NCBI GenBank assembly: GCA_902570545.1
Contig: CACFYO010000007.1
Span: forward strand, 1 to 37,116
Source of the DNA: an uncultured Pelagibacteraceae bacterium
GTDB taxonomy: Bacteria > Pseudomonadota > Alphaproteobacteria > Pelagibacterales > Pelagibacteraceae
Reading direction: 5' to 3'
Length of the DNA: 37,116 bases
A model generated the notes under the pieces. That model was not told where the DNA came from. It saw only the letters and a list, made by a program, of their open reading frames with translations, and made no database searches. Made by a program: the position numbers and the translations under genes. Below are positions 8,475 through 15,911 of the stretch, piece after piece. Every line of letters starts with the position of its first letter. Position 1 is the first letter of the stretch.

Positions 8475-9056
8475 TTATATCAGTTTTTCTATATATTTTT
8501 TTAATTTTTTATAGTTGGATGTATTTTCGAACTTTTCACCATTGATTATAAGTGTTGGTGTTGCCTCTATTTTGTAGTTTTTAGCTCCGTTGATTCGGTC
8601 TTCTAAAATAAAATCTTCAATTTTTGAGTCTGCTATACATTTATCAAAATCTAATTTAAAATTTGATTCTTGAATTACCTTCTTTAAGTTTCTGTTGAGA
8701 TCTTCAATAGTGCTTCCTCTTACCCAGCTACTTTGATTTTTATATAAATGATGAAGTATTTCTGAATTTCCATCATTCTTACAATGAGCTATTTTTGATG
8801 CATTAAATGCAGCCATGTCTAATGGAAAATTTCTAAATTCGATTAAAATTAAACCTTTATCTATGAAATCAGTTTTTAAGCTAGGATAAACATTTTTATG
8901 GAAATCTGCACAATGACTACATGTTAAAGATTCAAAAACTATAAGTTTTACTTTTGCATCTACATCACCTTCTGTGATCGATTTAATATTTGCTTTAGCA
9001 TTATGTATTACAAAAAATAATGAAATTATAATTGTTTGTATTAGTATTTTTTTCAT
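8475..9056 (-). CDS. DsbA-like periplasmic thiol:disulfide protein
   Basis: Predicted exported thioredoxin-fold protein of the DSBA/Thioredoxin_4 type. A signal peptide covers about residues 1-22 (basic MKK, hydrophobic core, then AKA). The redox motif CSHC is at 46-49 in SLTCSHCADFH, and the cis-proline motif ATPTLIING lies near the C-terminus. The length of 193 residues suits this family. It probably oxidises or isomerises disulfides of exported proteins. The order dciA-like, DsbA-like, smc downstream of a divergent mutY is a recurring alphaproteobacterial neighbourhood. Its start overlaps the preceding stop by four bases (ATGA). Confidence 0.88.
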   Translation of the reverse strand: MKKILIQTIIISLFFVIHNAKANIKSITEGDVDAKVKLIVFESLTCSHCADFHKNVYPSLKTDFIDKGLILIEFRNFPLDMAAFNASKIAHCKNDGNSEILHHLYKNQSSWVRGSTIEDLNRNLKKVIQESNFKLDFDKCIADSKIEDFILEDRINGAKNYKIEATPTLIINGEKFENTSNYKKLKKYIEKLI

Positions 9057-9532
9057 CTTGATTTAAATATTTTATTTAATTCTAACAAAGATATTTTAAT
9101 TTTATCATTCTTAATATTAGTTATCTGCTTAATATTTTTGCTTTTTGTCGCATTATTTATTTTATCTTCTTTAATTTTTTCAAACTCACCTTCAAAGGTC
9201 TTTAATTTTATATCATCAACTACATTATAACCAAAAAATATATTCATTTTTTTTATTATTTCTTTTTTAGAGTATTCAAGATCTACTTCATTTCCTCTTT
9301 TGACCATTATGTTTAAACAGCTTCCATTTAATTTAGAATTTTTAAATGATCTTGGATAGGATACATTAAATAATTCTTTGCCAACAAGAAATTTCCAATT
9401 ATCCAAAGTATTTGAATAAATTTGACCTTTTTTATTCAATATTCTTTTTGCTTCTTGGGGCAAAGTATCTTTAAAAGATCTTAGTCCTTGAACAGATTTA
9501 GTTCTCTGCTTAGTATTATATTTAAAATTCAT
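9053..9532 (-). CDS. DciA-like protein (DUF721)
   Basis: Small basic protein of the DUF721 family, related to DciA, which assists loading of the replicative helicase DnaB in bacteria lacking DnaC. The chosen start (ATG at 9532-9530) gives 159 residues beginning MNFKYNTKQRTKSVQGLRSF. An in-frame upstream ATG at 9625 would add 31 residues lying antisense inside mutY and is disfavoured. The N-terminal half carries the family-like stretch ILNKKGQIYSNTLDNWKFLVG. The C-terminal half is lysine-rich and poorly conserved. Its start codon abuts the divergent mutY start codon. Helicase-loading function is by family analogy only. Confidence 0.75.
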   Translation of the reverse strand: MNFKYNTKQRTKSVQGLRSFKDTLPQEAKRILNKKGQIYSNTLDNWKFLVGKELFNVSYPRSFKNSKLNGSCLNIMVKRGNEVDLEYSKKEIIKKMNIFFGYNVVDDIKLKTFEGEFEKIKEDKINNATKSKNIKQITNIKNDKIKISLLELNKIFKSR

Positions 9533-10519
9533 ATGACAAGTCATAACATACCAAATAAAATTTTGAATTGGTACGATAATAATAAAAGAGACCTTCCTTG
9601 GCGAAAAAAAGTCTCTAGAACTCAAAAAGAATATTTTACGCTAGTCAGTGAATTTATGTTGCAGCAAACACAAGTGAAGACTGTAATACCATATTTTGAA
9701 AATTTTATTTCTAAAATCCCAGATTTAAAAAGTTTATCAAGAGTTAGAGATGCTAAATTGATGAAATGTTGGGAAGGATTAGGGTATTATTCAAGAGCCA
9801 GAAATCTTAAAAAATCAGCAAAACAAATTATAAATGAATTTAAGGGCCAGCTTCCAAAAAATGAGGACGATTTAAAATCACTACCTGGAATAGGGGATTA
9901 TACATCTAATGCAATTATGGCAATTGCATTCAATAAAAAAATAATTCCTTTAGATGGAAATGTTGAAAGAATTTTAAAAAGAGTATTTTATTTAAAAAAA
10001 GAAAAAGAAATTTCTAAAGAAAATTTACACCAAAAAAAAATTTTTTTTGGAGAAACAATTAGAGCTAGTGATTATGCTCAAGCTATAATGGAAATAGGTG
10101 CATTAATCTGTAAACCATCCAACCCACTTTGTTATAAATGTCCTATCTCAACAAATTGCAAATCCTTTAAAAAAAATGACTTTGAAATAATTAAAATAAA
10201 TAAATTTAATAAACAAAAGTTTTTTGAAGCAAATATTTTTCAAAATAAGCAGAATAATTACTATCTTTTAAAAAACAGAAAATTTAACTTTTTAAAAGAT
10301 ATGCCTATATTCCCCATGAATGAGATACCTAAGACAAAATTTAAAAATCATTTAGGAAAAAGGATCAATATAAAAATGTCAAATATGGATATGAGAATTG
10401 CAATTAATATGAAAAATAATTTACCAGAAAAGAGTGGTGGATTTTTTATTAATGTTAAAGATTTAAGCAATTGGACTTTACCTTCGTTTACAAAGAAAAT
10501 ACTTAATACTATCAAATAA
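9533..10519 (+). CDS. mutY: A/G-specific adenine glycosylase MutY
   Basis: Removes adenine mispaired with 8-oxoguanine in base excision repair. Starting at ATG 9533, the 328-residue protein has catalytic Glu40 in SEFMLQQTQV, the helix-hairpin-helix LPGIGDYT (117-124) and catalytic Asp141 in PLDGNVERIL. It has the four 4Fe-4S cysteines C193, C200, C203 and C209 in the expected C-x6-C-x2-C-x5-C pattern. The C-terminal NUDIX-like recognition domain is present but short. A longer start at 9488 would run antisense into dciA and is disfavoured. It diverges from dciA with no intervening base, and the next gene follows 4 bases later. Confidence 0.96.
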   Translation: MTSHNIPNKILNWYDNNKRDLPWRKKVSRTQKEYFTLVSEFMLQQTQVKTVIPYFENFISKIPDLKSLSRVRDAKLMKCWEGLGYYSRARNLKKSAKQIINEFKGQLPKNEDDLKSLPGIGDYTSNAIMAIAFNKKIIPLDGNVERILKRVFYLKKEKEISKENLHQKKIFFGETIRASDYAQAIMEIGALICKPSNPLCYKCPISTNCKSFKKNDFEIIKINKFNKQKFFEANIFQNKQNNYYLLKNRKFNFLKDMPIFPMNEIPKTKFKNHLGKRINIKMSNMDMRIAINMKNNLPEKSGGFFINVKDLSNWTLPSFTKKILNTIK

Positions 10520-10523
10520 ATTA

Positions 10524-11654
10524 ATGAAAAAAATTGCGATTATTGGTGGAGGGATATCAGGCTTATATTTTGCAAATCTTTTAAATAATGAAAAAGATTT
10601 TGAATATAAGATATTTGAAAAAAAAGATAATTATAATTTCCTTGAAGGTTATGGAATTCAATTATCAGTAAATAGTATAAAATTATTAAATAGCATAGGA
10701 TTTAAAAATCTACCTGCATCTGAAGTTAGCTTTCCGTCAAATGTGAATTTCATACAAGCAAATAATTCCAAAAAAATTTGCGATATAGACCTTACACAAT
10801 TTAATGATTCATTAAATCGATACACTACCTTAAAAAGATCAACATTATTAAAATTCTTATTTCAAAACATCCCACAAGAAAAAATAAAATTTAATTCAAA
10901 TATAACAAAAGTAGATAATTCTAATGGCATCAGAATTTCTTTTGAAGATAATAAAAATGAAGAATTCGATTACTTAATTATTTCGGACGGTATTTTTTCA
11001 AAAACGAGGTCACTAATTTTTAATGAAAGCATATATCCAAAATATAATCTTAATGTTGCACTGCGAGGTAAATTAAATGGCGATTATGGTAGTGATATTT
11101 CAATATATATGGGATCAAATAGTCACTATGTGATCTACCCAGTAAATCAAAATAATGAGTACAATTTTGTAGCTATTATAAAAAAAAAATTATCCTCAGA
11201 TGAATTGCAAAATCATGATTTATTCAAATCTGAAGAATTTTTAGCATCGTTAGTATCGGGTTTACAAAAAACATCGCAAATAAGCTCAAAAAATTTAAGT
11301 GAATTGAAATCATTTCCTGTTCACGTTAGCAGCGAATTTCCAAGTCTAAATAAAAAAAATATATTTTTGTCAGGCGATGCTTTATTTACATTCCCTCCAT
11401 CATTTGCTCAAGGAGCTTCCCAAAGTATTGAAACTGCAAACGATATATTTAAAAGTATTTTGAGTGGTACAAATGAATTCTATCAAGAAAGAATTCGTAG
11501 TATTTCTTCTATAAATAATAAATCAAAATTAAACCATTTTACATTTCACTTATCAAATCCCATCAATATTTTTATTAGAAATAAAATTTTGAAATATCTT
11601 TCAAAAAATAAAAAATTTCTTGAAAATTATTTGGGTAAAATTTACAGAGCTTAA
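10524..11654 (+). CDS. FAD-dependent aromatic-type monooxygenase
   Basis: Flavin monooxygenase of the PHBH/UbiH-like fold, predicted to hydroxylate a substrate that cannot be named from sequence. The dinucleotide-binding motif IIGGGISGLYFANLL is at about residues 6-20. The DG motif appears in DYLIISDGIFSKTRS, and the FAD/ribityl-binding GD motif in FLSGDALFTFPPSFAQGASQSI. The length of 376 residues is normal. It follows mutY by 4 bases and is probably co-transcribed with it. A ubiquinone-ring hydroxylase is one candidate, and a salicylate-hydroxylase or zeaxanthin-epoxidase-like enzyme another. Its stop overlaps the convergent ccrM stop in a shared TTAA. Confidence 0.85.
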   Translation: MKKIAIIGGGISGLYFANLLNNEKDFEYKIFEKKDNYNFLEGYGIQLSVNSIKLLNSIGFKNLPASEVSFPSNVNFIQANNSKKICDIDLTQFNDSLNRYTTLKRSTLLKFLFQNIPQEKIKFNSNITKVDNSNGIRISFEDNKNEEFDYLIISDGIFSKTRSLIFNESIYPKYNLNVALRGKLNGDYGSDISIYMGSNSHYVIYPVNQNNEYNFVAIIKKKLSSDELQNHDLFKSEEFLASLVSGLQKTSQISSKNLSELKSFPVHVSSEFPSLNKKNIFLSGDALFTFPPSFAQGASQSIETANDIFKSILSGTNEFYQERIRSISSINNKSKLNHFTFHLSNPINIFIRNKILKYLSKNKKFLENYLGKIYRA

Positions 11655-12724
11655 TTTGCAGGCCTTAATCTTTGTCTCAAATCATCAATTGGCTTTAAAG
11701 AATTTCCAGATTTATAATGCCAAAATGTCCACCCGTTACAACTTTCTGCACCAATAATTTTTGCTGCAACTTTATGGATTGAACCCTCTGATTGTTGATA
11801 TTTGATACTTCCATCCACCATAATTTTAGCATTTACTTTTTTCTTTTGATCATAAATTTCTGTTCCGGGTTTAATAAAGCCCATTTCAACTAATGATCCA
11901 AAAGGAATTCTTGGTTTTGATCTATTATTTTGAAGTGTATCTAGATATTCATCTTTTATAATATCTGTATTGTTTAATCTTTTTCTTGTAGCATTAAAAT
12001 AATTTTTTTCCTTTTCAATTCCAAAATATTTTCTACCTAATTTTTTAGAAACAACAGCCGTGGTACCTGATCCCAAAAATGGATCTAAAATAAAATCATT
12101 TTTATTTGATGAGGCTAATATTATTCTATGGAGTAACGCTTCTGGTTTTTGAGTAGAATGGACCTTTTTTCCATTGTTTTTTAATCTTTCTTTGCCATTA
12201 CAGATTGGAATGTTCCATGTAGATCTCATTTGAAGGTCATCATTCAAGCATTTTAATGACTGATAATTGAAAGTGTATTTCGACCCTTCACTTTTTGATG
12301 CCCAAATAAGTGTTTCATGTGCGTTAGTAAACCTTGTTCCCCTAAAATTTGGCATTGGATTATTTTTATTCCAAATTACATCGTTTAGTATCCAAAAACC
12401 TAAATTTTGGATTGTAGCACCCACTCTAAAAATATTGTGATAACTACCTATTACCCAAATCGATCCATTCTTTTTTAAAATTCTTTTACATTCCTTTAAC
12501 CAATCAAAAGTAAATTCATCATAACTTTTAAAACTTTCAAATTGATCCCATTTATCGTCTACAGCATCTACTTTAGATGTATCCGGTCTACTTAATTCTT
12601 TTTTTAATTGAAGGTTGTAAGGGGGATCAGCAAAAATAAGATCAAAAGTTTCATCAGGAATTTTTTTTAATTCCTCTAAACTATCTCCATTAATAATTTT
12701 GTTTTTTAAAGTTTGATTACTCAT
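11651..12724 (-). CDS. ccrM: Cell-cycle DNA adenine methyltransferase CcrM (GANTC)
   Basis: Solitary N6-adenine methyltransferase of the alphaproteobacterial CcrM family, which methylates GANTC and links transcription to replication. The catalytic motif DPPYN is at 33-37, and the AdoMet-binding motif LDPFLGSGTTAVVSKKLGRK follows later in a beta-class order. The C-terminal region, with GWTFWHYKSG close to the end, resembles the RAMA-type domain present in CcrM but missing in simple restriction-modification methylases. No restriction endonuclease is adjacent. The length of 357 residues matches CcrM. Its upstream region carries four GANTC sites, suggesting autoregulation by methylation. Confidence 0.95.
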   Translation of the reverse strand: MSNQTLKNKIINGDSLEELKKIPDETFDLIFADPPYNLQLKKELSRPDTSKVDAVDDKWDQFESFKSYDEFTFDWLKECKRILKKNGSIWVIGSYHNIFRVGATIQNLGFWILNDVIWNKNNPMPNFRGTRFTNAHETLIWASKSEGSKYTFNYQSLKCLNDDLQMRSTWNIPICNGKERLKNNGKKVHSTQKPEALLHRIILASSNKNDFILDPFLGSGTTAVVSKKLGRKYFGIEKEKNYFNATRKRLNNTDIIKDEYLDTLQNNRSKPRIPFGSLVEMGFIKPGTEIYDQKKKVNAKIMVDGSIKYQQSEGSIHKVAAKIIGAESCNGWTFWHYKSGNSLKPIDDLRQRLRPAN

Positions 12725-12740
12725 TTTTTAATTATTAATT

Positions 12741-12820
12741 AGACTCCAGAGTAGAGTCTCCGTCAACCTGAGATTGAATTATTTTGAGTCTACTTGTTGC
12801 TATTTTTTTCTGTGACTCAA
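12741..12820 (-). promoter_or_regulatory. GANTC cluster upstream of ccrM
   Basis: Four GANTC sites lie within 77 bases at 12742-12746, 12754-12758, 12786-12790 and 12814-12818. The first two form an inverted repeat AGACTC-N7-GAGTCT (12741-12759). The last two form TTGAGTC-N23-GACTCAA (12784-12820). Part of the second repeat lies in the 3' end of rnhB. In Caulobacter the ccrM promoter also contains GANTC sites whose methylation affects expression, so methylation-sensitive control of ccrM is a reasonable inference. Exact promoter elements were not assigned. Confidence 0.6.
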
Positions 12821-13378
12821 TATGTTGTGTATTGGATTGAATGTTTTTCGATGAAATCTAGTTACTCCATATTTTCTAATAGCATTAATGTGATCTCTTG
12901 TTCCATAACCAGCATTTAAATCCCATTTATATTTTTTAAAACTTTCTGACATTTTGAGCATCAGTTTATCCCTTGAAACTTTTGCAATTATTGATGCTGC
13001 TGATATTTCTTTAATTTTTTCGTCTCCTTTAATTATTGTTTTAATAAGATAATTACTTAATTCTGGTGATTTATTCCCGTCAATAAGTACTAAATTAGGT
13101 TTAACTTTTAGTTTTTTTATAGCTCTTTTCATGGCTAATAGACTAGCACTTAAAATATTTAGTTTTTCTATTTCCTTAACCGAGGCAGATCCTATTGCCC
13201 AATTAGAATTTTTTTTTATAAATTTTGCTAATTTTTCTCTCTCAATCTTAGTTAACTTCTTTGAATCTTTGATCTCTTTCTTTCTAATATTTTTTTTAAG
13301 AATAACAGCTGCAGCATAGACTGGACCAATTAAACTTCCTCTACCAACTTCATCAACTCCAGCTATAATTTTTCTCAT
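12800..13378 (-). CDS. rnhB: Ribonuclease HII
   Basis: Removes RNA, including single misincorporated ribonucleotides, from RNA-DNA hybrids. The N-terminal active-site signature GVDEVGRGSLIGPVYAAAVIL includes Asp9 and Glu10. A further acidic residue follows in VLIDGNKSPE, and the family motif ISAASIIAKVSRDKLM is intact. The length of 192 residues is typical. Its start codon overlaps by one base the stop of a 44-codon gene (TAATG), so the two are probably translated together. Its 3' end contains one of the GANTC sites that appear to belong to the ccrM control region. Confidence 0.96.
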   Translation of the reverse strand: MRKIIAGVDEVGRGSLIGPVYAAAVILKKNIRKKEIKDSKKLTKIEREKLAKFIKKNSNWAIGSASVKEIEKLNILSASLLAMKRAIKKLKVKPNLVLIDGNKSPELSNYLIKTIIKGDEKIKEISAASIIAKVSRDKLMLKMSESFKKYKWDLNAGYGTRDHINAIRKYGVTRFHRKTFNPIHNILSHRKK

Positions 13379-13512
13379 TAAGTAATAAAAAAATGATATA
13401 AAAGTACTCCAATTATCAAACCTTTAATAAAAGTAATCCATAATAATCCATAATTTGAAAGATTAAGTTTTTCTCTCCACCAATTTATATATTTTTTATG
13501 TATTTCTATCAT
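13378..13512 (-). CDS. Small membrane protein of unknown function (44 aa)
   Basis: A short frame runs from ATG at 13512-13510 to TAA at 13380-13378 and fits exactly between the glycosylase gene (7-base gap) and rnhB (one-base TAATG overlap). The product begins MIEIHKKYINWWREKLNLS, which is basic and rich in Trp. It then has one hydrophobic helix from about residue 21 to 43 (GLLWITFIKGLIIGVLLYHFF). I do not recognise the family. The tight packing and the charge pattern, a positive cytoplasmic side followed by a membrane anchor, argue that it is a real gene. It may be a single-pass inner-membrane protein. Confidence 0.7.
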   Translation of the reverse strand: MIEIHKKYINWWREKLNLSNYGLLWITFIKGLIIGVLLYHFFIT

Positions 13513-13519
13513 CGTAAAA

Positions 13520-14224
13520 TTAGGCTGATATTCTTAATTCATCAATTTTCTTCCTGATTTGTTTTAAATCAGCCCAAGAATATTTTTTTTGTTCAGCTTG
13601 CCTTAATAAATATGCTGGGTGAAATGTGATCATTGTCAAGTATGTTTTATTACGAATGATTAAATCTTTCCAAACACCTCTTTCTTTTGAAATTTTTATC
13701 TTAGATCCAAAAAGTGATTCCATAGCTGTACTACCCATCAGAATTAAAATTTTAGGATCAATAATTGAAATATGTTTTCGAAGAAAATTCGAATATCTAT
13801 TAATTTCTGAAGGTTCAGGCTTTCTGTTATTTGGTGGTCGATAGTTCACTACATTAGTAATATAAATATTATTTCTTTTTATTTGAATAGCCTCTAACAT
13901 TTTATTCAATAATACCCCAGCGTCTCCCACAAATGGCTTCCCTTGCTCGTCTTCTTTTTGGCCTGGACCTTCACCGATTATCATAATCTTACTTTCGCAG
14001 TTCCCATCAGCAAATACTAGTTGCGTAGCATTATTCTTCAGTTCACAATTATCTATATTTTCGATTTCATTCTTTAATTCTAAAAGAAGTTTTTTTTTAT
14101 CTTCTAGCTGTGGTTTAGTTTTAAGTCTGTTAATTGGTTTATCGTTAAATATATATTCAATTTCATTTGAGTTAAGATTTTCAAGGTTTAATATGTCATT
14201 TTGATTTTTGAGATTTAAAGTCAT
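13520..14224 (-). CDS. Uracil-DNA glycosylase, family 4 type
   Basis: Removes uracil from DNA. The chosen start at 14224 gives 234 residues. It has the family-4 motifs GEGPGQKEDEQGKPFVGDAG (84-103), ITNVVNYRPPNNRKP and TFHPAYLL near the C-terminus. A start at 14317 would add 31 residues lying antisense inside the TPR gene and is disfavoured. Only two cysteines remain (C60 and C76); the usual four cysteines of the 4Fe-4S cluster are not present, so the cluster is probably absent. It diverges from the TPR gene with a 10-base gap and is followed by the small membrane protein gene and rnhB. Confidence 0.9.
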   Translation of the reverse strand: MTLNLKNQNDILNLENLNSNEIEYIFNDKPINRLKTKPQLEDKKKLLLELKNEIENIDNCELKNNATQLVFADGNCESKIMIIGEGPGQKEDEQGKPFVGDAGVLLNKMLEAIQIKRNNIYITNVVNYRPPNNRKPEPSEINRYSNFLRKHISIIDPKILILMGSTAMESLFGSKIKISKERGVWKDLIIRNKTYLTMITFHPAYLLRQAEQKKYSWADLKQIRKKIDELRISA

Positions 14225-14234
14225 AAATTTAAAT

Positions 14235-15908
14235 ATGAAAATTTTATTAGTAATTTTATCATTTTTAGCACTGCAGACCAGCACATATTCAAGTACTTCT
14301 GAAAACAATAAATTCAATCAAAAGTATCTCTCTAATTATTTTTCTGCTTTAGTTTCATCAGGTAATCAAAAAAATGAGGCAGCACTTGATTATTTTAATT
14401 CATCTAAATTTCTTATCCAAAAACATGATAATTTTTTAAAAAAGTATGTATTTTCACTAGTTTTAAATGGACAAGTTAAAAAAGGAATAGATCAAATAAA
14501 AATTTCAAAAAATGATATTAATTCAAATACCTTTGAGCTTAACCTTCTCCTTTTAGTTGATAGCTTTAAGAAAAAAGATTTTAAACAAGCCAATAAAAGA
14601 ATCAAAGAATTTCAAATGGACAAAGATGATGGAACTTACGAATACGTAATTTATAAAATTTTAAAAGATTTTAATTATCTGTTTATTAAAAAAGAGGCTA
14701 TTGAAGATAATAAATATGGATCATTAAGTTTAATTTCAACTGCTTTTCAGAATTGTTATTTAAACTCACAAAAAACAAATTCATATTTTGAAAGGTTGTT
14801 AAATAGTTCTGATGGAGATTATTCGAGATATATGTATTTTTATTTTGCAAATCTCATTGAGAATAAAGAACTTAAAAAAGTAAATGAAGTATCAAAAAGA
14901 ATTGAACCTTTAGGAGATAGTATATTATTACATCAAATCAAAGATTGGATTGATAATGAAGATTATAAAAAATTTAAAACTCATTTCTCTTGTAAAAATG
15001 AAAATGATATTTTGGCTGAGATTTTTTATTTGGTATCTAATTTATTTTCCACGCAAAATATTTTTGATCAGTCAAATTTTTATTTAAAAATATCAGAATA
15101 CTTAAATCCTAAATTTTATTTCAATCGGACTTTGCTTGCTGAAAATTATTACTTAAATAAGAATAATTACCAAGCTAATAAAATTTTAGAAGATTTCAAA
15201 AAAAAAGATAAATTATACTTTTGGTATAAAACAAAAAAGATTGGGAGAATACTATCTGAAGATAATTCAGAAGAAGAAGCTGCAATTTACATTAAGAAGC
15301 ATTTCAATTCTATAAAGTCTCCAACTTTAAAAATTCTTTATGACTATGCAAACATTAATAAAGGTTTTGAAAATTATGAAATTGCTATCGAATATTACAC
15401 CGAATTAATGAAAAAGATTGAAAAGAATTCTTATGCACTCTCTCGGATTCTTTACAGAAGAGGTAGCAGCTATGAAAGGATGGGAAATTATGAAAAAGCG
15501 GACAAAGATATGTTGGAGAGTTTAAAAATATATCCAAATGAACCATATACTATGAATTATCTTGCTTATAGTTGGCTAGAGAGAAACCACAAAATAGATG
15601 AAGCAATAGAAATGATACAGTCAGCCTACAAACAAAAAGAGGACGATCCGTATATAACAGATTCTGTTGGTTGGGGATATTATTTGATAGGTGATTATAT
15701 CAATGCTGAAAAATATTTAAAAAGAGCCTTGCAGCTTATGCCAGACGATCCAATTGTTAACGATCATTATGGTGATGTTCTTTGGAAACTAAATAAAAAA
15801 CTACAAGCAAATTATTATTGGCGGGCTGTTTTAGAGCTTGAGGAAACGGAAGATAAAATGAAATCAAAAATAAAATCAAAGTTATTAGAGGGTTTAAAAA
15901 AATCATAA
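14235..15908 (+). CDS. Exported tetratricopeptide repeat protein
   Basis: A 557-residue protein predicted to be exported: residues 1-19 (MKILLVILSFLALQTSTYS) form a signal peptide. The N-terminal two thirds are helical and divergent. The C-terminal part, from about residue 395 on, has clear TPR units with the usual spacing of Gly, Tyr, Ala and Pro, such as RGSSYERMGNYEKADKDMLE and GYYLIGDYINAEKYLKRALQ. It is likely a periplasmic or outer-membrane scaffold. It lies 3 bases before ispE, an arrangement seen in other alphaproteobacteria. A start at 14208 would place nine residues before the signal peptide and overlap the divergent gene, so 14235 is preferred. Confidence 0.88.
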   Translation: MKILLVILSFLALQTSTYSSTSENNKFNQKYLSNYFSALVSSGNQKNEAALDYFNSSKFLIQKHDNFLKKYVFSLVLNGQVKKGIDQIKISKNDINSNTFELNLLLLVDSFKKKDFKQANKRIKEFQMDKDDGTYEYVIYKILKDFNYLFIKKEAIEDNKYGSLSLISTAFQNCYLNSQKTNSYFERLLNSSDGDYSRYMYFYFANLIENKELKKVNEVSKRIEPLGDSILLHQIKDWIDNEDYKKFKTHFSCKNENDILAEIFYLVSNLFSTQNIFDQSNFYLKISEYLNPKFYFNRTLLAENYYLNKNNYQANKILEDFKKKDKLYFWYKTKKIGRILSEDNSEEEAAIYIKKHFNSIKSPTLKILYDYANINKGFENYEIAIEYYTELMKKIEKNSYALSRILYRRGSSYERMGNYEKADKDMLESLKIYPNEPYTMNYLAYSWLERNHKIDEAIEMIQSAYKQKEDDPYITDSVGWGYYLIGDYINAEKYLKRALQLMPDDPIVNDHYGDVLWKLNKKLQANYYWRAVLELEETEDKMKSKIKSKLLEGLKKS

Positions 15909-15911
15909 TTA

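Noticed and set aside
9533..9625. Upstream 31-codon extension of the dciA-like frame
   Set aside because: It is antisense to the conserved N-terminus of mutY and unlike the family; the ATG at 9532 gives a normal start.
11651..12724. CcrM as half of a restriction-modification system
   Set aside because: No endonuclease-like gene is adjacent, and the C-terminal domain and GANTC-rich promoter fit the solitary cell-cycle methylase.
14225..14317. 31-codon upstream extension of the uracil-DNA glycosylase
   Set aside because: It is antisense to the signal peptide of the TPR protein and is not family-like.
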